NCBI RefSeq assembly: GCF_033473495.1 | Contig: NC_088939.1 | Location: 1,612,001-1,676,000, forward strand | DNA from: Cercospora beticola | Taxonomy: Eukaryota; Ascomycota; Dothideomycetes; Mycosphaerellales; Mycosphaerellaceae | Direction of reading: 5' to 3' | Length of the DNA: 64,000 bases | Part shown: piece after piece, positions 52,949-64,000 of the stretch | Numbering within the stretch: the first letter of the stretch is position 1 | Layout of the letters: every line of letters begins with the position of its first letter | Notes under the pieces: generated by a model | Database searches by the model: none | What the model was told of the DNA's origin: nothing | Seen by the model: only the letters and a program-made list of their open reading frames with translations | Made by a program: the position numbers and the translations under genes

Positions 52949-54763
52949 CTATTGCTCCATCTCCCCGTAGGTCTGCTCGTGGACTTTCTGCTTCAAATCA
53001 TCCATCCTGCTCAACTTCTCCATCAACCTCTTCGTCCCCTCCTCTTCCATCTTCCTCACTCTGTCCTCCTTCGCAAGCTCAATCACTTTGAGCGATCGGT
53101 CTGCTATTGGGTGCACATACTCTGCACTGGCCAAACGGGGTCCAATTCTTCGCCAATTGCGGTCTCCATTCGCCACACGCACTGCGCGTCTTTCCTCAGG
53201 TGTTCTGCACTTGGACAGGAGCGGCTGGCGTCTGGATTGGAATGTGATTGAGGCGTCTTCCTCCGAGCTCGGCTGTGAGTTTGAAGTAGGAGACACTGGT
53301 GATGGGAGCTTAGTGGGCTGCTGAGCTCGGCGGAAGTTGTAGAGCCATTCCTGATGAGAGGCCAGGGCTGATTCGTAGGGTAAGAGAGCCGGGAAGACGT
53401 CCGCTAGGATTCGCTTCATTTCCTGGCTGTCAGCCTGTGAGAGATTTTCCAATCCTTCTGCAGCCGCCTGAGGTGTAGCAGCCGTCGCTTCTGTGTTATC
53501 CTTTTGGACTGACGTTGGTCGCTCAGCTGTGGTGGACTTCGCTGGTGTTCCCGGCCGATCACTTCCCGAGCCATAGCCTTGATCTGACGCATGATCCTCT
53601 GAAGATGTCTCACCAGTCCCATGAGGCTGTGTCGCAGCAAGCTCCCTCAGTGAATCGCTCTTGCTCATTCTCCGCAAAACTTGTCCAGGTCGCTCTTGCC
53701 ATTCCACACCGTCACGAGTGAATGAGTGCCTAAGTGGAAATGTTGGCGCCGGTATCCTGCTCTGAGTAGGTGGGTTGGCGCTAGCGACTACCTCAGCGAG
53801 TTGGTTGTCGGCTGCCTCGATCAAGGTCTCTTCTCCGTCCAGCTGCGGCGGACTGGGTACTCCCAAGAAGTCCTGCCATTCTCCCGCCAACATACCATCG
53901 TACATCTTCTTTGCCTCCTTTACGTCCTCCTCATCCGGAACTTTCAGAACCCATTCCCCATCTTGAAGCACGTACTGGTTCTTCAACATCTCGTCAGTCA
54001 CACCAGACAAGTCCATTTGTCCTATGAACTCTTCCAGATTCTCCCCTGTGACTCCCATCTCTTCTGCTTGCTCCCACAAGCCATCAATGTCCTCTTTCCA
54101 CTCGAGCATCTGCTTTCCCTCCCGACACAGCGTTTCCAGGTCCGCCTCAAATTCCAGCTCCTCTGCAGATTTTACTTGTGTTGAACGGCGCTCGTGTTGT
54201 CTGGCTGCCAGTGTCTCAGCGGCGGTCTCTGTGAGAGCGGAAATGCTGTTGAAGAAAGATGCTCGCTTTTCAGGGTTCGCGATGAATTCGTTGTACTTTG
54301 ACTCATCGGCGGCTAGTTCGGAGAACAGAGGTCTTGAGCCTTTCGTATGCTGTAGTAGCTCTTGATATGGGAGTGAGATCGGTGTCACAGCCGACACCGC
54401 CGGAGCGACACCTTTGACTTGCTTCTTCTTCTTCGCCTTGCGGTTGCGATTCTTCTTCTGAGTTGCGGATAATTTGGTCTCCTGGACGCCATAGTCGCCG
54501 GTCTGACTCGAGCCTCTGTTGACTTCTGCGCCACTCATGCTTGACATTCCGGCAGTCGTCGCTTTCTCTGCAATCTGGAGTGGAGCAGGGACGGCGCCCG
54601 CGTCTTCAAATTCGGCTGCTTTGCGTGGATGGATGGCAGTTGGATCGTCGTTTCTCTTCTCGTCGCCGCCGTAGAAGAAGCTGCCGAGGCGTCGAAAGAT
54701 GCCACTAGGAGACGACATCTTCGTAGAGAGTGTACGGCGTCGCTGCAGTGGAGAAGGCGCCAT
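52949..54763 (-). CDS. Large disordered protein of unknown function
   Basis: Single ORF, 604 aa. A basic N-terminus (about residues 1-20) is followed by a Lys/Arg cluster KNRNRKAKKKKQVKG near residue 105. A helical acidic middle (about 150-300) contains LWEQAEEMGVTGENLEEFIGQM and QYVLQDGEWVLKVPDEEDVK. A long Ser/Thr/Glu-rich disordered part follows, and a charged coiled-coil C-terminus (MEEEGTKRLMEKLSRMDDLK). No domain recognised. The pattern suggests a scaffold or nucleic-acid-associated protein, but this is only composition. Possible alternative start at codon 16 (MSSPSGIFRRL). Confidence 0.75.
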   Translation of the reverse strand: MAPSPLQRRRTLSTKMSSPSGIFRRLGSFFYGGDEKRNDDPTAIHPRKAAEFEDAGAVPAPLQIAEKATTAGMSSMSGAEVNRGSSQTGDYGVQETKLSATQKKNRNRKAKKKKQVKGVAPAVSAVTPISLPYQELLQHTKGSRPLFSELAADESKYNEFIANPEKRASFFNSISALTETAAETLAARQHERRSTQVKSAEELEFEADLETLCREGKQMLEWKEDIDGLWEQAEEMGVTGENLEEFIGQMDLSGVTDEMLKNQYVLQDGEWVLKVPDEEDVKEAKKMYDGMLAGEWQDFLGVPSPPQLDGEETLIEAADNQLAEVVASANPPTQSRIPAPTFPLRHSFTRDGVEWQERPGQVLRRMSKSDSLRELAATQPHGTGETSSEDHASDQGYGSGSDRPGTPAKSTTAERPTSVQKDNTEATAATPQAAAEGLENLSQADSQEMKRILADVFPALLPYESALASHQEWLYNFRRAQQPTKLPSPVSPTSNSQPSSEEDASITFQSRRQPLLSKCRTPEERRAVRVANGDRNWRRIGPRLASAEYVHPIADRSLKVIELAKEDRVRKMEEEGTKRLMEKLSRMDDLKQKVHEQTYGEMEQ

Positions 54764-55320
54764 GTTTGCTTGGTTTTGTCAATTCGGTTTCAGTAGGGCG
54801 ACGCACATTGTTCGATTGAAGGTAATGACGCTTTGTTTGGGTTGAAGTAGTTGGAGTAGATGCGGGTGGACCCACTTTCACAAGCTCCTTAGTTCGAAGT
54901 GAAGCGCGGCAAACGGCAACGCCACGCGTGCATCTCCCTTCGAGTTTCACGCCTTCAATTTGTAACGATGCGAACCTGTGCTATCGCCGAAAAGTATGTC
55001 TTTCTTCGGTGCCTTTCGGGGATCTGGCCTCATTCGTGCGGCGGCAGGCAGTGTTTCGACCCGGAGAGCTTTTTTGGGATACTTGTGCTTGCTGCCGCGG
55101 TTTCGAGGGACAGATGTTTTTAGGCGGGTATTGCCTCCTAAATGAGGGCATTTGCGAGTGGCCAGCCTCCTGGGCTAGTCAGCCTCCATTCTCTCGGAGA
55201 AGCTATGCTCTCAGGCAACTGTCTTGGCATCGTCTCCAATGCCTCATACAGCCTCTCGTATGGATGTCACCACACTTGACAATCACCCTTTCTTATTGCC
55301 GGCTCAGGACGACTTCCTGT
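54764..55320. other. Intergenic region
   Basis: About 0.56 kb between minus-strand genes; 3' side of PRMT5. Nothing recognised. Confidence 0.4.
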
Positions 55321-57939
55321 TCACATCAAACACCCATTCGTTCGACTCGAATGCAACACACTTCCACCCAGCTTCCACCTCTTCCCTCCGACCTTCTGAT
55401 AGACTTCCACTATCCACTCGTACCACACCTTCCGATCATCTGTCTGTCTCCACATCGTGACCTCGACTTCTGCGTCGTCCGGAACATACAACGGAGTTTT
55501 GAGCGGAAAGAAGATCGGGAACCAAGATATCATGTCCTTGCTCTTTTGGTCCATCGTGATTGGATTCGTGGAGAGCTCGATAGGCGGGAGTTTGCGGTCT
55601 TCTGGAGCGTAGAGGACGGACTCGAAGTACCCGGCTAGACCGTGGCATATTCCGCGGTTCTTAGCACTGAATCTGGTGTGGCAGGTGCGGACGTTGTGCT
55701 CGTTCTTGCCGTCGCCGCCGGTAAAGCCTCCAGCATCCAGAGTGCCGCCTGCGCGATGAGCAGCATGGGCGATGATCGCTTCAGGAATCGGATGAGAGAA
55801 GACCCAGGCGTCTTTGATCTCGGGGGTCAATTCAGGAAAGACGACAGACTGCATTTGCCCGTTCTTTTGAGTCGGTCCACGGCATAGGTCATCGTACTGA
55901 TGAAGCATGACAACAGCAGGAAGTTCCCATTTGTCTTCACCGCTGCGGCTGAGGAGGTCGCTGTGTAGACGCGGTGTAGAAATTGGGGTGAAATGAGCGC
56001 TGTAGGATTGAGGGATGTTGACTCCGTAGTCGGGATGTAGGACGTGTTGGACGCCATCGAGACACTCGGGCGAGAGTTCGTTGTCGGCGAAAGAGCCAAG
56101 CAGTTCAGATACGAGGATGTCGACCTTGTTGACCTTTCCGTCGATGGTGGGACCTGGCCAACTTCGCATATCGGATTTGTAGACTAGGACTTGTTTGTTC
56201 CAGAGCGGATCAGTGGCGTTGCGTCGTTGGATGAGGACGTGAGCATTAGGATTCTTCTCGACTGCGCATGGCACAATCGAGATGCCAGTAGATTTGCTTG
56301 CTCGTAGAACGCGAGTGACAAGCGGACCTCTTCCAGCTCCTGCAACTGCGCAGACAATCGGCCTCTTGTCTTCTCCAAGCTTGGCACGAATGTCCTTGAG
56401 CGCTACAGCCACGGCTCTCTCGTACCATTCGTACTTGACCGGGTCCTTCTCGAAGACCTCGTAAGTGATTGACTCCAAATTATCAGTCAGAGGCTGGAGG
56501 GGTGATTGTATGTAGTCCTGATAGCCTTGGCCGAATTTCTCCACTGGGGGGCGTGATGGTTGCGTTTGTTGCAAGCGTCGCATGTAACGCAGATGAGCCA
56601 AGGTATCAGCGGCTTTGCTTTTAGACGCCGCAGATGCTGCTTCTGCTGGCGTTGGTTCTGGCCCTGATTGTCCAAGTGCATCCTCGGCAGCTAAGAGTGT
56701 TAGTGAGTATCAATCCGTCCCAGGTAAGTTTAACGCACCTTCAATAGGATCAACGTCGGCCAGTAGCACCCATGGCGCGAACTTGAGGCGCAGAAATCGC
56801 GATAGTAACTGCTGGTGGCCCTTGTCTAGAACAGGATAGCCAGCTTGGTTGCGAAGAAACGTGGTTCGTGGCATTACCAATGTCCGCACAGGCTCGGAGA
56901 ACCAACGAGATTGAAGCTCGAGCGAGGGTAGTTGGCGCGGAAGTTCGAGTGCTGGGTAATGCATTGTCAGCAAATTGTGCCTTTTGTGGCTTTCCATGGC
57001 TTGACCATACCTGCCATGAGTTGCTACTCTCTAGTTGGGGGCAATGCGGAAATATGGGAGCAGAGAACGAGAGGGACATCATGAAAACGAAAGAGGAAGG
57101 CCGCACATACCTACTGTCAGCTTATTGCTGTACTGTCCCATGGCCCGGATCGTGTTCCACGTCTCCCAGGTGCCGAACAGCTCTGGCTCTGCCTCGTCTT
57201 CTTCACTTGGCGCTGGCATATATTTCTCTCGCGCAAGCTCAGATAGATGTGCTCCCTCAGCACCTTCGAGCTCGAGCTCTCCTGTGATCGGGAGGAGGAT
57301 CTGTAGTTGGACATAGGGACCAAGACCCAACCCTTCGAGGACAGCGCGGGCATACTGGACGTGATCCGAGCCTTCAATGGGGCCGTGAACAATAACATTG
57401 CCGATGCCCACGAACGCTGCGTAGGCAACCTCGAGACTGAAGACTTGCCGGCTGACATGCGCGATAAGAGGGTCTGGAGATCCAAGATCGATCCAAGGGC
57501 TGACGACACCGATGATCGCAATGTTGCCCTCATCTGGCCCCAAATCGGTGTCTTCGGGCAGAAGAGGTGCTATGGTAGGAAGTGGCAATGTTTCAGCATG
57601 CTTGGCAGTCTTGATCTCTTTAACGTATTCCTCGAGGCACGTCAGAACCCGTGACTGGAAGTGAGGGGTTGTCAAAGGAGCAGTAAGCATATCATATCCA
57701 GCGAGGTTTGCTTGGCCCAGCAATTCTGGTGTGACTGCAGCAGTTCTTTGCGATTCATGGTGTCCGATGTAGAGTGCAGTAGGGATGTCTTGTGGCAAGC
57801 TCTGAGGCTGATCCGGGTCTGCCATGCTGACGAAGATGATATACGACCTCTGGATCGATTCGCCACGAGCTGCTGCAAGATCCTCACAATGCAAAGTTGA
57901 GTCGAGTCGTGCTTGCTTGAAGCAGAAATTCTTCCCCAT
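55321..57939 (-). CDS. Type II protein arginine methyltransferase PRMT5 (Skb1/Hsl7/RmtC)
   Basis: Three exons on the minus strand: 57111-57939, 56739-56951 and 55321-56690. The longest form is 803 aa; starting at ATG 57825 gives 765 aa (MADPDQPQSLPQ...ALYIGHHESQR), closer to relatives. N-terminal TIM barrel; exon 2 carries TVALELPRQLPS (across the junction) and RWFSEPVRTLVMPRTTF, as in PRMT5. SAM-binding VCAVAGAGRGPLVTR, double-Glu loop SELLGSFADNELSPE, and C-terminal barrel ending VLHSSRTNGCLM. The enzyme makes symmetric dimethylarginine on histones and Sm proteins. In yeasts it also acts in morphogenesis and cell-cycle control. It is head to head with the Prp43 gene. Confidence 0.95.
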
Positions 57940-58005
57940 GGTGGACTGAGTTCAGGCATCAGTCAGGCATCAACTCAATCCATCTTGAGCTTGAACATTT
58001 TCTGA

Positions 58006-60357
<2,352 letters not shown>

Positions 60358-60775
60358 GTGGATTGTGTAATACTTACCAAAAAGGCTTTGGTCGTGAAGT
60401 ACAGATGCTGAATGCGTTGCATATATGCAGAACGTGTGGCTTTTGACAAACATGGATAGAAAAATGAACGGAACTGAAGCATTGTCGCTGCCTTTGCGGC
60501 ACATTGACGCTCGTATTGACCTGCAAAGCGAACCTCATCCATGTTTGCTTAGCGACGCAAGAATGCGGGTGAAAAGAAAAGTTCAAGGAAGTACTTGTCC
60601 GAAGTCTAGGCCTCATCCATGTGGAAGTCGTCTACTTGCGCTCAGAAGCGTTGAGCTCTGGCTATGCGTTCTATATCTAGTCGTTTAGCATGCATTGGGT
60701 CGCCAAGATACCGTCGTCCCTGCGACCTGCGCCTTCTCATGCATCATCATCTTTCACGCTATGCATATGCAGTTC
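60358..60775. other. Convergent intergenic region
   Basis: 3' ends of prp43 and the HAD phosphatase gene. Nothing recognised. Confidence 0.4.
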
Positions 60776-61771
60776 TTACTTCGCATGTCCGTTCGCCTCC
60801 AGCCCTGCGTTGCCAGACTTGAAATCCTCAAACCCCTCCTTGGCAGCATCCTGCACGCTCTTCTCCCCGGCGACAATCTGCTTCGTCACCTTGAGGATAT
60901 CAGTCCAGTCCTCAAAGACAGTGAATGGCACATTTTCCCGGGCACAGTAGCGGATGAGATCGTGGCCCTTCTTTGCGAAGAGAAGGTCGGTCTCGCGAGC
61001 GGCAGAAAGATCTGAGACGCCGTCGCCTGCGTAGAAAAGTGTGGGGCGCTGGCTTGCTGGGAGGTTGGCGTATGGCCGAATGGTCAGGGACTTGTCATGT
61101 CCGAAGCCGCTATATTACTGTCAGTGGACGTATGTCAAGAAGTTACGGCGTGAAGAAAATCTAGACTTACGATTCATCGTGATATTTGATCGTCCAGCCG
61201 CCTTCTTGGTCAATGCTCATGCCTTCTCTGGCCTCGACATCGTTGGCAACGATATCAAGCTTATCGTGATCCGGCCCGATCAAATTCTTGAGGATAGCCC
61301 GGATGATAGGCTCCATGCCGGATGAGACAACGACAGTGGGAATGCCTTGAGCAAGAGACCACTCGAAATACTCCTTGAAGCCAGGGTCAAGCTTGATGTT
61401 CTCTACGAGGTAGTCGATACATTCCGGAAAGGGCTTCTTGACAGAATCCAGCATCTTGCGGAAGGAGTCACTGGCGCATAATTAGATACTGCCACTTATT
61501 ACGCTACCACTTTGGTGGCCTATACCGGAAAGTGTCCTTGCCTTCGAGGACATCTCGATTTCCTTGTCTTCGGAGATCTCCGCCGAAGCCTATGTTGTCT
61601 GTCTACATTGTCGGTCAATCAAAACCTCCATGCTGTCAAGATTCCGTAGCATACCATGTAATCATTGCTATCCTTCAAGGTAATTGTTCCATCGAAGTCG
61701 GTAAAGAAGATGAACTTGGGATCCTTGAAGGGATACTTGAGGGCATAGAGTTGATCGGCTCCGCTTGCCAT
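60776..61771 (-). CDS. HAD-superfamily phosphatase, phosphoserine-phosphatase-like
   Basis: Four exons on the minus strand: 61655-61771, 61526-61602, 61171-61470 and 60776-61109. All phases close, giving 275 aa. Motif I FIFFTDFDGTITLKDSN has both catalytic Asp residues. The cap region follows (RQGNRDVLEGKDTFR), then motif II PTVVVSSGME, and motif III/IV LFYAGDGVSDLSAA with the conserved Gly-Asp-Gly-x-x-Asp. The HAD IB subfamily includes SerB and the MtnX-type phosphatase of methionine salvage; fungal copies of this length are often named phosphoserine phosphatase, but the substrate is unproven. The intron at DSNDYM/TDNIGFGG uses a TGTAG acceptor six bases upstream of another AG. Confidence 0.85.
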
Positions 61772-62033
61772 TGTGAGTTTTGTCTGTCTGTGATGTTCTT
61801 GTTTGGGTCGTGGAGAAGGTACAAAGACACAAATTGTCAAGATTGTGAGTGATGTCCCACACCATGCGGCTCAACAAAAAAGTCGGGGGCGTTTCACTTC
61901 ACTTCGGCGAATGACGTGCGCCGAAACTCAATGCGAGCTTGGTCCTTGAACCCCATTCGCGGCGGTATCGCCATTTGCCGATTCAGGCGAGCAAAGATAG
62001 CTGTCGGGAAGCTGTGTCTGCTTCTTGCATACG

Positions 62034-63566
62034 ATGAGCTTCGCCGGCAGGACACTGGGCCGATGGACATCGACCACGACAAGATGGAGCACAGCAACGC
62101 TGCCGAGGTCGAGAGCAGCGTGGACTTGTGCAGAGTGTCGCGAGCAACTTGTGGTTCGGCCTACGAGAACAGATAAGATTGGGACGTTGTCGGTATGGGC
62201 GCGTGGCTTCTCGAGCACGACGCGAAGGCAAGACGATAAGACGGAGGAGCGATTGCGGCGCATACAGGAAGAAAACGCTGCTCGCATACGCAAGGAAGAG
62301 GAAGAGGCTCGATTACGCGCAGAGCAAAAGGCTCAAAGACTGCGCCATGAGGAGGCCGAAGCACAGCGCAGAGAAGCAGAGGCACAGCAACGACTCCAAG
62401 AGCAGGATGAACCCAAACCACAACCATCCCTATCCTCCCAACCTCAAAATACGACAGCAACATCAACGGCTCCAGTAACCGCTGCCGAGTCCTCCACGAC
62501 CCTTCCCTCCCACGCCGACTCCCGCCGCTCTGACGTACAAAAACGCCTCACGCAATTCCTCGATGATCTCCTCTTACACGCGTCTCGCATCGGCCAGCAA
62601 GTGAACCAATATACAGGAACGGACTACTCCGGCATCGAGAACCTCCGCAAAGAGATCTCCTCTCAGGAACAGAAAGTCCGACAGCTCCGACGTGCTGTCG
62701 ACGAAGCTCGAAATGTTCACCATGACGCCTACGCGCAACAAACAGCCAGTCAGCGAGAAATCGTAGCATTGCTCGAGCGAAAAAGCAGCTGGTCGCCAAC
62801 CGATCTTGAACGATACATGTCTCTTGTCCGATCAGAGCATTTGAATGAGCAGAGTGTCAGTTCCGCCAAATCGAATCTCGACGTCGCAGAGAATTCGCTC
62901 GAAGAAGCGAGGAGTTTGTTGGAGAGGTTAGAGAGAAAGCAGTATCATGAAGAGCAGATTTGGAGTGATACGATAAGGAGAAATTCCACGTGGGTGACAT
63001 TTGGCCTGATGGGGTTCAACATAATTCTGCTGCTTGCAAATATTGTGATCTTCGAGCCGTGGAGGAGGAAGAAGATTGCGAAGGATGTGAAAGGATTGTT
63101 GGATGAGAAGGCCGCAGTCGAGGAGAAGAGGACAGCAAGGGAAACGGGGGTAGAGGTCAGCGAGAAGGGAGTGCAAGTGGATGAGGCAGAGCTGAGGAGC
63201 CTGGAGGAATTTGAGAAATTGAAGAGAGCGGAGGAGGAGCGCCCATGTGATATTGCTCCTCCGGCTGAGACTCAAGAGAGTGCATCGACACTTACCACCG
63301 GAGAGATGCTTCCACTAGAGGCATCAGAAGTGGTTGGAGCCGTGCCCAACGTCTCGGATGACATCGCGAAGAGAAAGGCCGCCACGACCGAGCAGCCTCA
63401 ACCCGTGCGATCAATGTGGGAGTTCTATCAAGATGCGCTGAGCGATCTGTTCTCCGAACGCATTGTCCAGATGCGCAAAGTCGATGTGACCAACATCGCC
63501 CTGCAAGGCGCAGCGTCAGGCTTCGCTATAATGGGCCTTTTATTTGTCCTGTTGCGGCCGAAATGA
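62034..63566 (+). CDS. she9: She9/Mdm33 family mitochondrial inner-membrane protein
   Basis: Intronless. From ATG 62034 the protein is 510 aa (an in-frame ATG at 62025 adds three residues). N-terminal presequence MSFAGRTLGRWTSTTTRW is rich in Arg, Ser and Thr. A long charged coiled coil rich in Glu, Arg and Gln follows (about residues 75-125). The She9 core is LLLHASRIGQQVNQYTGTDY, then RKEISSQEQKVRQLRRAVDE and ERYMSLVRSEHLNEQSV. A membrane segment follows, WVTFGLMGFNIILLLANIVIF, then EPWRRKKIAKDV. A last hydrophobic stretch GFAIMGLLFVLLRP ends the protein. Mdm33/She9 controls inner-membrane fission and mitochondrial shape. Confidence in the family is high. Confidence 0.93.
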   Translation: MSFAGRTLGRWTSTTTRWSTATLPRSRAAWTCAECREQLVVRPTRTDKIGTLSVWARGFSSTTRRQDDKTEERLRRIQEENAARIRKEEEEARLRAEQKAQRLRHEEAEAQRREAEAQQRLQEQDEPKPQPSLSSQPQNTTATSTAPVTAAESSTTLPSHADSRRSDVQKRLTQFLDDLLLHASRIGQQVNQYTGTDYSGIENLRKEISSQEQKVRQLRRAVDEARNVHHDAYAQQTASQREIVALLERKSSWSPTDLERYMSLVRSEHLNEQSVSSAKSNLDVAENSLEEARSLLERLERKQYHEEQIWSDTIRRNSTWVTFGLMGFNIILLLANIVIFEPWRRKKIAKDVKGLLDEKAAVEEKRTARETGVEVSEKGVQVDEAELRSLEEFEKLKRAEEERPCDIAPPAETQESASTLTTGEMLPLEASEVVGAVPNVSDDIAKRKAATTEQPQPVRSMWEFYQDALSDLFSERIVQMRKVDVTNIALQGAASGFAIMGLLFVLLRPK

Positions 63567-63631
63567 GATCGCTCTATCGGGGTATCATTATGTACAAATC
63601 AAAGACAATCAAGCAGAGCTATGAGCATGGC

Positions 63632-64000
63632 TCACTGAAACTCGCCAAATTCTCCATCATCAAAGCCTAGCTCTTGAGCTGTTCTCCCTTCCACTTGATC
63701 ATCGGCCGCCGTCTTTTGCTGATTGCTTTGCGAAGTCCCAGCAGCAGGCGGCGGTGGAGCAATACTGAATAGAGCAGCATCATCACCACCGCCCCCTCCA
63801 CTTGCACTCGTTTCTGGCCTTTGCCGCCTTCCTTTGGCTGCACCCGGCACATTGACCACGATCTTCTCGCCTTCTTTCAGACTGAAGTCTTTCTTCGCAT
63901 CAACCTCCATCTTCTTCTGCAATTCCGAAGCCCTCCCCCGTGGACCTCCGTTCTGCTGCTCTCCCGTTGCACCCATCCCCAGGACCTTCCTCGCCTCCGT
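63632..64000 (-). CDS. NECAP-like endocytic adaptor, C-terminal part (runs off right edge)
   Basis: Minus-strand frame open to the right edge, with its stop at 63632. The visible part, 122 codons, includes ELQKKMEVDAKKDFSLKEG, EKIVVNVPGAAKGRR, a Gly run, FSIAPPPPAAGTSQSNQ and the acidic end GFDDGEFGEFQ. D-F-S-L-K-E-G-(E/Q)-x-I followed by a Pro-rich segment is the end of the NECAP PH-like domain. NECAP proteins bind AP-2 and regulate clathrin-coated vesicle formation. The acidic aromatic tail resembles an adaptor-ear binding motif. The PH-like domain proper lies outside the window, so the call rests on a short match. Confidence 0.7.
   Translation of the reverse strand, partial: TEARKVLGMGATGEQQNGGPRGRASELQKKMEVDAKKDFSLKEGEKIVVNVPGAAKGRRQRPETSASGGGGGDDAALFSIAPPPPAAGTSQSNQQKTAADDQVEGRTAQELGFDDGEFGEFQ

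Overview
This is nuclear DNA of a filamentous ascomycete (Pezizomycotina). Most genes carry short introns of about 50-60 nt with GT...AG borders and CTAAC/CTGAC-like branch sites. The gene set is that of a mould: GH35 beta-galactosidase, P450, DHA2 drug transporter, NRPS parts, a small secreted cysteine protein, fungal She9, Gea and PRMT5. A dothideomycete is my guess from overall flavour; no marker in the window proves it. I see no transposon, tRNA, rRNA or CRISPR.

Left end (1-9 kb): the edge of a secondary-metabolite cluster. In order: the N-terminal adenylation domain of an NRPS that runs off the window, an enoyl reductase of the MECR/Etr1 type, a carboxymuconolactone-decarboxylase-like protein, a cytochrome P450 and a DHA2 efflux pump. 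The A domain is at the very N-terminus and seems to lack the usual Asp that holds the alpha-amino group, so its substrate may not be an ordinary alpha-amino acid. A sugar porter of the alpha-glucoside type (9.5-11.4 kb) follows.

12-26 kb: mostly housekeeping genes. These are an acidic protein of unknown function, a GT34-like glycosyltransferase, RPA32 (rfa2), a DUF202 membrane protein, mitochondrial ribosomal protein uL23m, the large Arf-GEF of the Gea/GBF1 type, and an FSH1-type serine hydrolase.

27-46 kb: accessory and secreted functions. These are a GH35 beta-galactosidase, a flavin oxidase with an unusual insertion, two small secreted or membrane proteins, a glutathione-dependent formaldehyde-activating enzyme, an orphan A-T-R NRPS-like reductase, and a trypsin-like protease. 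The protease is the most unusual gene here. It has an unusual C-terminal half built of 11-residue helical repeats and five copies of an E-G-aromatic-aromatic motif, and its reading frame appears to be broken twice inside the protease domain.

46-64 kb: an F-box-like protein, three proteins of unknown or mixed character, an AIF-like FAD reductase and a bicovalent-type flavin oxidase. A core-gene block follows: PRMT5, the Prp43 helicase (head to head with PRMT5), a HAD phosphatase, She9/Mdm33, and the C-terminal part of a NECAP-like endocytic protein that runs off the right edge.

Exon coordinates were worked out by eye from splice signals, frame continuity and family motifs. Frame arithmetic closes for every spliced gene listed except the DUF202 gene and the protease.
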